Source of the DNA: Tabrizicola sp.
Lineage (GTDB): Bacteria > Pseudomonadota > Alphaproteobacteria > Rhodobacterales > Rhodobacteraceae
Assembly (NCBI RefSeq): GCF_030694085.1
Contig: NZ_JAUXZE010000093.1
Coordinates: 124,001-188,000, forward strand
Length of the DNA stretch: 64,000 nt
Direction: 5' to 3'
In this document: positions 42,125 to 50,368 of the stretch, one piece after another
How the letters are laid out: each line of letters opens with the position of its first letter
How positions within the stretch are numbered: position 1 is the first letter of the stretch
Notes under the pieces: model-generated
Database searches by the model: none
What the model was told of the DNA's origin: nothing
The model's input: the letters and a program-made list of their open reading frames with translations, nothing else
Made by a program: the position numbers and the translations under genes

Positions 42125-42219
42125 TCGCCCTTGGAGTTGCTCCGTTTCTTCTTCTGGGTCTCGTGATCCTGCCGATTGGCGTGGTTGCGGCCCCTGCTCT
42201 TATCGCTGGAATGTTCTGA
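42121..42219 (+). CDS. 32-residue membrane micro-protein before nuoE
   Basis: A very short frame starting GTG (inside GTGA of the previous stop) and ending TGA that shares its last base with the nuoE ATG. The peptide is almost wholly hydrophobic (starts with IALGVAPFLLLGLVILPIG, ends IAGMF), enough for one membrane span. It fills the gap exactly, with coupling on both sides, which argues that it is translated. The function is unknown; it could be a small complex I-associated subunit. Confidence 0.5.
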   Translation: MIALGVAPFLLLGLVILPIGVVAAPALIAGMF

Positions 42220-43397
42220 TGCTGCGTCGTCTTCACAAGGACCAACCCGCTTCGTTCGCCTTCACTCCGGCGAACCTGGCCTGGGCAAAGGGCCAGATCT
42301 CCAAATACCCCGAGGGCCGTCAGGCATCGGCAATCATCCCGCTTCTGTGGCGCGCGCAAGAGCAGGAGGGGTGGCTTTCCCGCCCCGCCATCGAGCATGT
42401 CGCGGACATGCTGGGGATGGCCTATATCCGGGCGCTGGAAGTGGCGACCTTCTACTTCATGTTCCAGTTGCAGCCGGTGGGCAGCGTGGCCCATGTGCAG
42501 ATCTGCGGCACCACGTCCTGCATGATCTGCGGGGCCGAGGATCTGGTGGCCGTGGCGAAAGAGCTGATCGCAAAGACGCCGCACACGCTAAGCGCCGATG
42601 GCAAGTTCTCTTGGGAAGAGGTCGAGTGTCTGGGGGCCTGTGCCAACGCGCCGATGGCCCAGATCGGCAAGGACTACTACGAGGACCTGACTGCGGAAAA
42701 GCTGCGCGATCTGATCGGGCGGTTTTCCAAGGGCGAGGTCCCGGTGCCCGGGCCGCAGAACGGGCGCTATGCGGCAGAACCGATCGGGGGGCTGACCAGC
42801 CTCAAGGAATTCGAGTCGGGTCGCAAGCAGTACAATGCCAGCGTTCAGGCGGCGGTGGGCCTGAAGGACACCGTCAAGCGGATCGACGGGACCGAAGTGC
42901 CGCTGACGACGCCCTGGCTGGGCAAGCCAGCGGCGGCGACGCCTGCGAAGGGCAGGGCGGCAGAGCCGAAGCCCGGTGCGGGTGCGGTGGCCGATGCGAC
43001 CGGCGCGACTGTGCAGGAGGCCAAGGCCTCGTCCCCCGGCAAGCCCAAGTCGGACGGCAATGCGCCGAACGCAACCCCGCTGGCGACGCCCGAGGCCAAG
43101 GCATCGGGGCAGGCGGGGGGCGTCAAGCCCGCCGGCCTGTCCGCGCCGAAGGACGGCAAGGCGGATGACCTGAAGCTGATCGTCGGGATCGGACCCAAGC
43201 TGGAAGCCCTGTGCAACCGGCTGGGCTTTTTCCACTTCGACCAGATCGCGCACTGGACCGAAGGCGAGATCGCCTGGGTCGACGACAACCTGGAAGGCTT
43301 CAAGGGCCGGGTGACCCGCGACAAGTGGGTGGCGCAGGCCAAGATCCTTGCGGCGGGCGGCACGGTGGCCGAGGCGGAAGCGGCGGCAAGGGCGTAA
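42219..43397 (+). CDS. nuoE: NADH-quinone oxidoreductase subunit E with C-terminal extension
   Basis: A 392-residue protein; standard NuoE is about 160-240. The N-terminal thioredoxin-like domain carries the [2Fe-2S] cluster N1a ligands Cys96, Cys101 (CGTTSC), Cys137 and Cys141 (CLGAC). After about residue 230 comes a Pro/Ala/Lys-rich linker. A C-terminal domain (about 314-378) follows, with GKADDLKLIVGIGPKLE, LGFFHFDQIAHWT and FKGRVTRDKWVAQAK. That last domain resembles a helix-hairpin/H3TH fold and is repeated in the next two gene products. Confidence 0.95.
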   Translation: MLRRLHKDQPASFAFTPANLAWAKGQISKYPEGRQASAIIPLLWRAQEQEGWLSRPAIEHVADMLGMAYIRALEVATFYFMFQLQPVGSVAHVQICGTTSCMICGAEDLVAVAKELIAKTPHTLSADGKFSWEEVECLGACANAPMAQIGKDYYEDLTAEKLRDLIGRFSKGEVPVPGPQNGRYAAEPIGGLTSLKEFESGRKQYNASVQAAVGLKDTVKRIDGTEVPLTTPWLGKPAAATPAKGRAAEPKPGAGAVADATGATVQEAKASSPGKPKSDGNAPNATPLATPEAKASGQAGGVKPAGLSAPKDGKADDLKLIVGIGPKLEALCNRLGFFHFDQIAHWTEGEIAWVDDNLEGFKGRVTRDKWVAQAKILAAGGTVAEAEAAARA

Positions 43398-43435
43398 CGG
43401 CGTCGGAAGGTGGTATGCTTGCGGGGTAAAGCGGA

Positions 43436-44344
43436 ATGAAGGTCGGCGACGACGACACGACGATCGGCACGGGTGGCTGGGTCCTGGTGGTTCTTTCCGG
43501 GATCGTCACCTTTGCCGTGCTGCGTGGCTGGCTGCACTACCACTTTGTCCCGGCGGGGCTGTTTTCGGTCGCCATAGCGCTGATCGTGCTTCTGGTGCTG
43601 TACCGTCTTGCCGTGACGGTGAACCGCTACGATGACGAGGAGGAGGCGCGCCGGGTGCGCAAGCTGGTTCCGGCGACATCGGATGTCGGCGTGCGGATCG
43701 GCGGGACCGACGGCGCGACGGCGCCGGTCGCCCGGGCCGTGCCGGCGCGGCCCGAGGGTGTTGTGGCGCCGCAACGGCCCTCGTCTGTGGTGACGCCGCT
43801 TGCGCGCGTCGAGGCTCCACCGACCATACTGCCGCCAGCCCCGACCGAGGCGGCCGAGGTTCCGGTGCCGAAAGTGGCGGCGAAGGCTGCGACCAAGGCT
43901 GTTGCAAAGGGTGGAGCAAAGCCCAAGGCCGAGCCGAAGCCGAAGCCGAAGCCGAAGCCGAAGGCCGCGAAAGCGAAGGTCGACGCCAAGGATTCCACTG
44001 GCGCTGAGACCAAGCCAAAGGCCGCGAAGACGACCAAGACCAAGGCTGCCAAGGCCGAACCGAAGGGCCTGGTCCGGCTCAAGGCGCCTCGCATTGGCAA
44101 GGCCGACGACCTGCAAGAGATCGAGGGCATCGGCCCGGCGCTTGAGAAGCTGGTGAACAGCCTTGGCTTCTACCACTACGACCAGATCGCCGCCTGGACC
44201 GAGGCCGATGTGGCGCTGGTCGACGGCGAAATGAAGACATTCAAGGGCCGGATCGCCCGCGACAAATGGGTGGAGCAGGCGAGGATCATCGTCAGCGACG
44301 GGCTTGAGGCGTTCCGCGAACGCGCCAGGTCCAATGACTATTGA
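43436..44344 (+). CDS. Membrane-anchored protein with NuoE-tail-like domain (302 aa)
   Basis: Two hydrophobic segments (about 14-33 and 41-62) precede a long Ala/Pro/Lys-rich linker with a run of PK repeats (about 165-175). The last 82 residues form a domain (GKADDLQEIEGIGPALEKL, LGFYHYDQIAAWT, FKGRIARDKWVEQA) closely matching the NuoE C-terminal domain. The GIGP-type helix-hairpin-helix resembles the H3TH fold annotated in other proteins as predicted nuclease-like; here a protein-binding role is as likely. It lies 38 bases after nuoE. Confidence 0.8.
   Translation: MKVGDDDTTIGTGGWVLVVLSGIVTFAVLRGWLHYHFVPAGLFSVAIALIVLLVLYRLAVTVNRYDDEEEARRVRKLVPATSDVGVRIGGTDGATAPVARAVPARPEGVVAPQRPSSVVTPLARVEAPPTILPPAPTEAAEVPVPKVAAKAATKAVAKGGAKPKAEPKPKPKPKPKAAKAKVDAKDSTGAETKPKAAKTTKTKAAKAEPKGLVRLKAPRIGKADDLQEIEGIGPALEKLVNSLGFYHYDQIAAWTEADVALVDGEMKTFKGRIARDKWVEQARIIVSDGLEAFRERARSNDY
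43930..43963 (+). repeat. Hexanucleotide tandem repeat (AAGCCG) encoding Pro-Lys
   Basis: About five tandem copies of GCCGAA/AAGCCG encode the PKPKPKPK stretch in the linker of the 302-residue protein. Such a repeat can change in copy number and alter linker length without a frameshift. Confidence 0.75.
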
Positions 44345-44391
44345 AGCCAACCGTGGCCCGGAGCGGGCCGCAGCAACGGGAGTGACATGGA

Positions 44392-44961
44392 ATGCGTAGA
44401 GCAGAGAATGTGAATGCCCCCTCGCTTGGTGGCTGGATCATCGCAGCGGCGATGGGTCTGGTGGCCTTCGGCGTTCTGACGGTGATCGGTGAGTTCGACC
44501 TGACCCCTGCGGTCGCGGTGGCTGCTGTGGTTGCGCTGGTTGCCGGGCTGATCATGGGGATGCCCTGGGGTGGCTCGGCTGCGCGCGTGGCCCCGGTGGC
44601 GCCTACCGCTGCCAAGCCTGTTGCTGCGCCGGCCGCTTTCGTCGCGACGCCTGTGGCGATATCCCCGGAGGCAAGCACGGACGGCCCGGCCCGGCTGGCG
44701 GCTCCGCGCGGGGGCAAGGCGGACAACCTGAAGGAAATTGAAGGCGTGGGCCCCGCGATGGAAAAGCTGGTGAACGAGATGGGCTTTTACCATTTCGACC
44801 AGATCGCCGGCTGGTCCGAGTCCGATGTCGCCTGGGTCGACGCCAATCTGAAGGGGTTCAAGGGCCGCGTGACCCGCGACCGCTGGGTGGCGCAGGCAAA
44901 GATCATCGTCAACGAAGGGCTTGCGGCGTTCCGGGAACGCGCCAAGACCAACAGCTACTGA
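44392..44961 (+). CDS. Membrane-anchored protein with NuoE-tail-like domain (189 aa)
   Basis: Two hydrophobic segments (about 13-32 and 39-57) are followed by a short Ala/Pro linker and an 82-residue C-terminal domain (GKADNLKEIEGVGPAMEKL, MGFYHFDQIAGWS, FKGRVTRDRWVAQAK). It is a shorter paralogue of the preceding 302-residue protein and of the NuoE tail. The same RERA(R/K)(S/T)N(D/S)Y C-terminus in both membrane proteins points to duplication. It is probably anchored in the inner membrane with the domain in the cytoplasm, near the peripheral arm. Confidence 0.8.
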   Translation: MRRAENVNAPSLGGWIIAAAMGLVAFGVLTVIGEFDLTPAVAVAAVVALVAGLIMGMPWGGSAARVAPVAPTAAKPVAAPAAFVATPVAISPEASTDGPARLAAPRGGKADNLKEIEGVGPAMEKLVNEMGFYHFDQIAGWSESDVAWVDANLKGFKGRVTRDRWVAQAKIIVNEGLAAFRERAKTNSY

Positions 44962-44964
44962 CTC

Positions 44965-45192
44965 ATGACACAGACCCGTCCCGATCCGACTGACCTTCAG
45001 CGCGCCCGACAGGCGCGGCTGGTGGGCATCGTGCTGGCGGTGACGATCATCCTGTGGATGGGGGCCCAATGGCTGGGCGGACAACTCGGGTTGGAGGTGC
45101 GCTATGTGTTCCTCGTCGACCTTCTCGCCATCGCGGCCTTCGTCTGGGCCCTGGTGGTGACGTATCAGATCTGGCGCGGACGCCGGGGTTAG
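44965..45192 (+). CDS. DUF5337-type membrane protein
   Basis: A 75-residue protein with two membrane spans (about 20-38 and 46-68) and a short basic C-terminus (WRGRRG). Its size, position before nuoF and layout fit DUF5337, a small family found in Rhodobacteraceae nuo operons. It starts 3 bases after the previous stop, with no clear ribosome site, so translation is probably coupled. Function unknown; possible assembly or accessory role in complex I. Confidence 0.75.
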   Translation: MTQTRPDPTDLQRARQARLVGIVLAVTIILWMGAQWLGGQLGLEVRYVFLVDLLAIAAFVWALVVTYQIWRGRRG

Positions 45193-45202
45193 GAAGACCA
45201 AG

Positions 45203-46498
45203 ATGCTCAAGGATCAGGACCGCATTTTCACCAACCTTTACGGGATGCATGACCGCAGCCTGAAGGGTGCGATGAAGCGCGGGCATTGGAATGGCACGGC
45301 GGACATCATCAAGCGCGGACGCGACACGATCATCGAGCAGGTCAAGGCGTCCGGCCTGCGCGGCCGGGGTGGCGCGGGCTTTCCGACGGGTCTGAAGTGG
45401 TCGTTCATGCCCAAGCAGTCCGACGGGCGTCCGTCCTACCTGGTCATCAACGCCGACGAATCCGAGCCTGGCACCTGCAAGGACCGCGAGATCATGCGGC
45501 ACGACCCGCATACGCTGATCGAGGGCGCGCTGATCGCAAGCTTCGCGATGAACGCGAACGCCTGCTACATCGACATCCGCGGCGAATACATCCGTGAGCG
45601 TGAGGCGCTGCAGGCCGCGATCGACGAATGTTATGACGCAGGCATGCTGGGCAAGAACGCGGCCAAGTCCGGCTGGGACTTCGACCTGTATCTGCACCAC
45701 GGGGCAGGGGCCTATATCTGCGGCGAGGAAACCGCGCTGCTGGAGTCCTTGGAAGGCAAGAAGGGCATGCCCCGGATGAAGCCGCCGTTCCCGGCAGGCT
45801 CGGGCCTGTACGGCTGCCCGACCACGGTGAACAACGTCGAATCCATCGCCGTGGTGCCGACGATCCTGCGCCGGGGGTCGGACTGGTTCGCGTCCTTTGG
45901 CCGTCCGAACAACACCGGGACCAAGCTCTTTGGCATCTCGGGCCATGTGATGCAGCCCTGCGTCGTGGAAGAGGCGATGTCGATCCCGCTGAAGGAACTG
46001 CTTGAACGCCATTGCGGCGGTGTGCGGGGCGGCTGGGACAACATCAAGGCGGTGATCCCGGGCGGGTCGTCGGTCCCCTTGCTGACCAAGGAACAGTGCG
46101 ACGACGCGATCATGGACTTCGACTGGCTGCGCGAGCAGCGGTCGGGTCTGGGGACGGCGGCGGTGATCGTGATGGACCAGTCGACCGATGTCATCAAGGC
46201 GATCTGGCGGCTGTCCAAGTTCTACAAGCACGAAAGCTGCGGCCAGTGCACCCCCTGCCGTGAGGGCACCGGCTGGATGATGCGCGTCATGGACCGTCTG
46301 GTCCGCGGCGAAGCCGAGGTCGAGGAAATCGACATGCTTCTCAGCGTGACCAAGCAGGTCGAGGGCCACACGATCTGCGCCCTTGGCGACGCCGCCGCCT
46401 GGCCGATCCAGGGCCTGATCCGCGCCTTCCGCGATGAGATCGAGGATCGCATCAAGGCCAAGCGCACTGGGCGCATGGGCGCGATGGCGGCGGAATGA
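45203..46498 (+). CDS. nuoF: NADH-quinone oxidoreductase subunit F
   Basis: A 431-residue subunit that binds NADH, FMN and cluster N3. The FMN/NADH glycine-rich segment is LRGRGGAGFPTGLKW; NADH contact ININADESEPGT appears here as VINADESEPGTCKDRE. The [4Fe-4S] ligands are in ESCGQCTPCREG and the later HTICALGDAAAW. It works with NuoE and NuoG in the NADH-oxidising tip. Confidence 0.97.
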   Translation: MLKDQDRIFTNLYGMHDRSLKGAMKRGHWNGTADIIKRGRDTIIEQVKASGLRGRGGAGFPTGLKWSFMPKQSDGRPSYLVINADESEPGTCKDREIMRHDPHTLIEGALIASFAMNANACYIDIRGEYIREREALQAAIDECYDAGMLGKNAAKSGWDFDLYLHHGAGAYICGEETALLESLEGKKGMPRMKPPFPAGSGLYGCPTTVNNVESIAVVPTILRRGSDWFASFGRPNNTGTKLFGISGHVMQPCVVEEAMSIPLKELLERHCGGVRGGWDNIKAVIPGGSSVPLLTKEQCDDAIMDFDWLREQRSGLGTAAVIVMDQSTDVIKAIWRLSKFYKHESCGQCTPCREGTGWMMRVMDRLVRGEAEVEEIDMLLSVTKQVEGHTICALGDAAAWPIQGLIRAFRDEIEDRIKAKRTGRMGAMAAE

Positions 46499-46743
46499 TG
46501 CGGATGGCGCTGGCCCTTTCGGTGACCCTGGCTCAAGGAGCCTGCGTGGGAACGGCCGCGACCGTTCCCGCCTCGCGTGAGCCTGTGCGGGTGTCGAATG
46601 GCGGCCAGCCCTTCGCGATGTGGGACGGCGCATTGGCGCGCAAGGCGGCGGATGCGGCCTGTGGCGGCCGCGTCAACGTATCGATCTACGACCGGTTCGA
46701 GCGGGCGACGGGCGAATGGGTCTATCCGGGGGGCTGCGCATGA
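46495..46743 (+). CDS. Small exported protein in nuo operon (82 aa)
   Basis: An 82-residue protein with an N-terminal hydrophobic, signal-like segment (RMALALSVTLAQGACVG) and a mature part with two cysteines (AACGGR, GGCA) and YDRFERATGEWVYPG. The ATG at 46495 overlaps the nuoF stop; the ATG at 46498 is an alternative 3 bases on. The AQGAC sequence is not a good lipobox. No family recognised. Confidence 0.6.
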   Translation: MMRMALALSVTLAQGACVGTAATVPASREPVRVSNGGQPFAMWDGALARKAADAACGGRVNVSIYDRFERATGEWVYPGGCA

Positions 46744-46850
46744 CAAGTGCCGTCATCCGGGGTCACAAAGCGCTGAGAACGGCGGTTTGTCATGGCATAT
46801 CAAGGGGGTTTGGCCCCATCTCCGGCGCACGAGCAGCCAAGGAGGCCAAA

Positions 46851-47249
46851 ATGCTTCGCACCTTTATCATTGCCCTGACCCTTGCCGCCACCCCCGCCTA
46901 CGCGCTGGTGCCGATCAACGAAAACCCGGAAATCCGCGCAAAGCTTTTGCAGGGTTTCATCGGTGACGCCATTGCCGACAACTGCCCGACGATCAAGGCG
47001 CGGACGATGAAGGCGCTGGGGGAACTCAACAACCTGCGCGACTTCGCCCTGAAGCAGGGGTATGAGGCCAGCGTCGTGCGCGCCTTCGTCACCTCGAAGG
47101 ACGAGAAGGCCAAGTTCAAGGTCGAGGCCGCCGAATGGCTGAAAGCCAAGGGAGCGGAGCCCGGCAACACGGCGGCCTATTGCACCATCGGCGAGGAAGA
47201 GATCGCCAAGGGCACGCTGGCCGGATCGCTGTTGAGGTCGACGAAATGA
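46851..47249 (+). CDS. DUF5333-type exported protein
   Basis: A 132-residue protein with a signal peptide (MLRTFIIALTLAATPAYALV). The helical mature part contains two cysteines (NCPTIKARTM, AAYCTIGEEEIAKGT), likely a disulfide pair in the periplasm. Size and motifs fit the Rhodobacteraceae family DUF5333. GGAGG lies 6 bases before this ATG; an in-frame upstream ATG at 46740 lacks such a site. Its stop overlaps the next start (ATGA). Confidence 0.72.
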   Translation: MLRTFIIALTLAATPAYALVPINENPEIRAKLLQGFIGDAIADNCPTIKARTMKALGELNNLRDFALKQGYEASVVRAFVTSKDEKAKFKVEAAEWLKAKGAEPGNTAAYCTIGEEEIAKGTLAGSLLRSTK

Positions 47250-47743
47250 CCGAAACCCGTCACCTGGCCGAGTTGAACGTGGGGCGCCTCTTGGCCCCCA
47301 CCGACGACCCGCGCGTGGCCGAGTTCATGGCCGCGCTGGACCGGGTGAACGGGATGGGCAAGCGGATGCCCGGCTTCGTCTGGATGATGGAAGGTTCGGG
47401 CGAACCCGGCACCGGCAATACCGAAGCCAAGATCGAGGGCGATGCGCAGTTTGTCTCGAACCTCACGGTCTGGGAAAGCGTCGAGACGCTGGAGCATTTC
47501 GTCTTCAACACCGTCCACCGGGCGTTCTATGAGCGGCGGCAGGAATGGTTCGAAGTGTTGGGCCGGATGCATTTCGTCATGTGGTGGGTGCCAGCGGGGC
47601 ATCGGCCGACGCTGGACGAGGCGCTGGAGCGGCTGGCGCATCTGGAGGCACATGGTGACAGTGACCATGCCTTCGGCTGGAAATACCTCAAGGAAGCGCA
47701 GCTGTGGCAAAGCCGCGGTTGTGCCCCAGTGGCGGCGGAGTAA
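47246..47743 (+). CDS. DUF3291 family protein
   Basis: A 165-residue cytoplasmic protein. The pattern LAELNVGRLLAPTDDPRVAEF, GFVWMMEGSGE, LTVWESVETLEHFVF and MHFVMWWVPAGHRPTLDEALERL fits DUF3291, a dimeric ferredoxin-like alpha/beta barrel fold related to heme-degrading monooxygenases. No catalytic role is established for the family. It overlaps the previous gene by 4 bases and is inside the nuo operon. Confidence 0.8.
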   Translation: MTETRHLAELNVGRLLAPTDDPRVAEFMAALDRVNGMGKRMPGFVWMMEGSGEPGTGNTEAKIEGDAQFVSNLTVWESVETLEHFVFNTVHRAFYERRQEWFEVLGRMHFVMWWVPAGHRPTLDEALERLAHLEAHGDSDHAFGWKYLKEAQLWQSRGCAPVAAE

Positions 47744-47748
47744 AGGCG

Positions 47749-47925
47749 ATGTGCTACGGCGGCCAGGACCCGAAATACATGATGCGCGACATCGAGGCGC
47801 GTGTGAAACACCTGTCGTTTGAACAGGATACGACGAAACAGGCGGCCCCGGTCGCGCAAGGGCTTCTGGCCCGCTTGCGTGACGCGGTGAAGGGGCTGCT
47901 GCGGAAGGACCGGGCGCATGTCTAA
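47749..47925 (+). CDS. Small protein before nuoG (58 aa)
   Basis: A 58-residue soluble, basic, mostly helical protein (MCYGGQDPKYMMRDIEARV... ending LLRKDRAHV). AAAGG lies just upstream of the ATG, and its 3' end overlaps nuoG by 8 bases. It has one cysteine and no membrane segment. A short frame of this kind before nuoG is seen in related nuo operons. Function unknown. Confidence 0.6.
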   Translation: MCYGGQDPKYMMRDIEARVKHLSFEQDTTKQAAPVAQGLLARLRDAVKGLLRKDRAHV

Positions 47926-49927
47926 CTTGAAGAAAATCAGCATCGACGGGATCGAGGTCGAGGTCGATGGTGCGATGACCATCATCCAGGCGGCGGAAGT
48001 CGCGGGGGTGGAAATCCCGCGCTTTTGCTACCACGAACGCCTGACCATCGCCGGCAACTGCCGGATGTGCCTGGTCGAGGTGGTCGGCGGCCCGCCGAAG
48101 CCTGCCGCCTCTTGCGCGATGCAGGTGCGTGACTTGCGGCCGGGGCCGGAGGGGCAGGCACCCGTGGTCAAGACCAAGTCGCCGATGGTGAAGAAGGCGC
48201 GGGAAGGGGTGATGGAGTTCCTCCTGATCAACCACCCGCTCGACTGCCCGATCTGCGACCAGGGCGGCGAATGCGACCTGCAGGATCAGGCGATGGCTTA
48301 CGGCGTCGATTTCAGCCGCTACCGCGAGCCGAAGCGGGCGACCGAGGACCTGAACCTTGGCCCGCTGGTCAAGACGGCAATGACGCGCTGCATTTCCTGC
48401 ACCCGCTGCGTGCGCTTTACCACCGAGGTCGCCGGGATCACCCAGATGGGCCAGACGGGCCGTGGGGAAGACAGCGAGATCACCAGCTATCTGAACATGA
48501 CGCTGGATTCGAACCTGCAGGGCAACATCATCGACCTTTGCCCGGTTGGGGCGCTGACCTCTAAGCCCTATGCCTTCACCGCCCGTCCGTGGGAACTGAC
48601 CAAGACGGAATCCATCGACGTGATGGATGCGCTGGGATCGAACATCCGGGTCGACACCAAGGGCCGCGAAGTCATGCGCTTTCTGCCGCGCAACCATGAC
48701 GGCGTGAACGAGGAATGGATCAGCGACAAGACCCGCTTTGTCTGGGATGGGCTGCGTCGGCAGCGGCTGGACACGCCCTATGTGCGTGAGAACGGGCGCT
48801 TGCGGAAAGCCACCTGGGGCGAGGCGCTGGAGAAGGCGGCTGCCGCCATCAAGGGCAAGAAGGTCGCCGGTCTGGTCGGCGATCTGGCCCCGGTCGAGGC
48901 GGCCTATTCCCTGAAAACGCTGGTGGAATCGCTGGGCGGCCATGTCGAGTGTCGGACAGACGGGGCAAAGCTGCCCGCTGGCAACCGCTCGGGTTACGTG
49001 GGCACGGCGACGATCGAGGACATCGACACGGCCAAGGTGATCCTGCTGATCGGGACCAACCCGCGCGTCGAGGCCCCGGTCCTGAACGCCCGCATCCGCA
49101 AGGCATGGACCAATGGCGCGATGGTGGGGCTGTTCGGGGAACAGGTCGATCTGACCTATGACTACAAGCACATGGGCTCGGACCGGGCGGCTCTGGTCGA
49201 TCTGGTCGGCCGGGTGACCCAGAAGGACAACACGCTGGTCATCATCGGCCAGGGCGCGATCAACGAGGCGGACGGCGAGGCGGTCCTGTCGCAGGCGATG
49301 GCCTATGCGCAAGGTGCGGGGGCGAAGTTCATGGTCCTGCACACGGCGGCGGGGCGCGTCGGCGCGATGGATGTGGGCGCAGTCACCGAGGGCGGACTTG
49401 CGGCTGCGACCGAGGGGGCCGAGGTGATCTACAACCTCGGCGCCGATGAGGTCGAAATCGCAGCGGGGCCGTTCGTGATCTACCAGGGCAGCCACGGCGA
49501 CCGGGGGGCCAACCGGGCGGACATCATTTTGCCGGGCGCGGCCTATACCGAAGAGAACGGGTTGTTCGTCAACACCGAGGGCCGCCCGCAGCTTGCCTTC
49601 CGCGCCGGGTTCGCGCCGGGCGAGGCCAAGGAAAACTGGGCGATCCTGCGGGCGCTGTCGGCGGAAGTGGGCCAGCAACTGCCATGGGATTCGCTGGCGG
49701 GTCTGCGGGCGGCGCTGGTCAAGGCGCATCCGCATCTGGGCCGGATCGACGAGGTGCCGCAGAACGACTGGCAGCCGCTGCCGGTCAAGGCTCCGGCCAA
49801 GGCCACGTTCCGCAATGCGATCCGGGATTTCTACCTGACCAACCCGATTGCGCGTGCCTCGGCGGTGATGGCCGAACTGTCGGCGATGTCCAAGGCCCGC
49901 GCGGCAGCCCCGATTGCGGCGGAGTAA
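47918..49927 (+). CDS. nuoG: NADH-quinone oxidoreductase subunit G
   Basis: A 669-residue subunit with several Fe-S clusters. N1b is in RFCYHERLTIAGNCRMCLVEV plus a later cysteine; N5 in HPLDCPICDQGGECDLQDQ (His and three Cys); N4 in CISCTRCVRFTTEVAG. The rest is a molybdopterin-oxidoreductase-like fold without cofactor. The length, near 670, matches mitochondrial and alphaproteobacterial forms, not the longer E. coli type. Confidence 0.97.
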   Translation: MSNLKKISIDGIEVEVDGAMTIIQAAEVAGVEIPRFCYHERLTIAGNCRMCLVEVVGGPPKPAASCAMQVRDLRPGPEGQAPVVKTKSPMVKKAREGVMEFLLINHPLDCPICDQGGECDLQDQAMAYGVDFSRYREPKRATEDLNLGPLVKTAMTRCISCTRCVRFTTEVAGITQMGQTGRGEDSEITSYLNMTLDSNLQGNIIDLCPVGALTSKPYAFTARPWELTKTESIDVMDALGSNIRVDTKGREVMRFLPRNHDGVNEEWISDKTRFVWDGLRRQRLDTPYVRENGRLRKATWGEALEKAAAAIKGKKVAGLVGDLAPVEAAYSLKTLVESLGGHVECRTDGAKLPAGNRSGYVGTATIEDIDTAKVILLIGTNPRVEAPVLNARIRKAWTNGAMVGLFGEQVDLTYDYKHMGSDRAALVDLVGRVTQKDNTLVIIGQGAINEADGEAVLSQAMAYAQGAGAKFMVLHTAAGRVGAMDVGAVTEGGLAAATEGAEVIYNLGADEVEIAAGPFVIYQGSHGDRGANRADIILPGAAYTEENGLFVNTEGRPQLAFRAGFAPGEAKENWAILRALSAEVGQQLPWDSLAGLRAALVKAHPHLGRIDEVPQNDWQPLPVKAPAKATFRNAIRDFYLTNPIARASAVMAELSAMSKARAAAPIAAE

Positions 49928-49931
49928 CCGG

Positions 49932-50339
49932 ATGGCGCAGCGCCTCTCGCTTCTGGCCAGCCTTGGCACCGCGACAGCGGCACTGGGGGCTTGCGCGCCC
50001 GGCGGAGAGGTGCCAGAGGAACGCGGGCAAGCGCCGGTCTATCAGGGGGTCTCGACGATCCTTCTCGACAAGGACCTGGTCAGTCTCACGGTCGCGCTGA
50101 CCGGGACGAAGGACGGGTCGGACGTCGAGGCCTATGGCCGCTGTGCTGCCGCGCAATATGCGCTGGATCAAGGCTTTGGCTTCGCACGCCAGGTGCGGAC
50201 CATCGTGAAGAAGGACGGGCGGACATGGGTCGGGGATGCGGTCTATCTGCTCTCGGCCGAGAGGCCCGAGGGCCTTCGCACCATCGACACCGCACAGGCG
50301 GTGGCAGAGTGCGAAGTGCTTGGAATACCTGGCCAGTAA
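49932..50339 (+). CDS. Lipoprotein in nuo operon (135 aa)
   Basis: A 135-residue protein with a lipoprotein signal (AQRLSLLASLGTATAALGAC, lipobox LGAC). The mature domain has ISTILLDKDLVSLTV-like strands (here VSTILLDKDLVSLTVALTG), EAYGRCAAAQYALDQGF, and VGDAVYLLSAERPEGLRTID. It is probably membrane-anchored on the periplasmic side. It lies between nuoG and nuoH; no family recognised. Confidence 0.7.
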   Translation: MAQRLSLLASLGTATAALGACAPGGEVPEERGQAPVYQGVSTILLDKDLVSLTVALTGTKDGSDVEAYGRCAAAQYALDQGFGFARQVRTIVKKDGRTWVGDAVYLLSAERPEGLRTIDTAQAVAECEVLGIPGQ

Positions 50340-50368
50340 GGCTGGCGATTTGAGGATGAGGGACTGAC

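Noticed and set aside
43436..44961. DNA-repair or flap-endonuclease proteins
   Set aside because: The C-terminal domain resembles the helix-hairpin region sometimes labelled as nuclease-like, but no catalytic metal-binding acidic cluster is visible, and the genes are membrane-anchored in the nuo operon.
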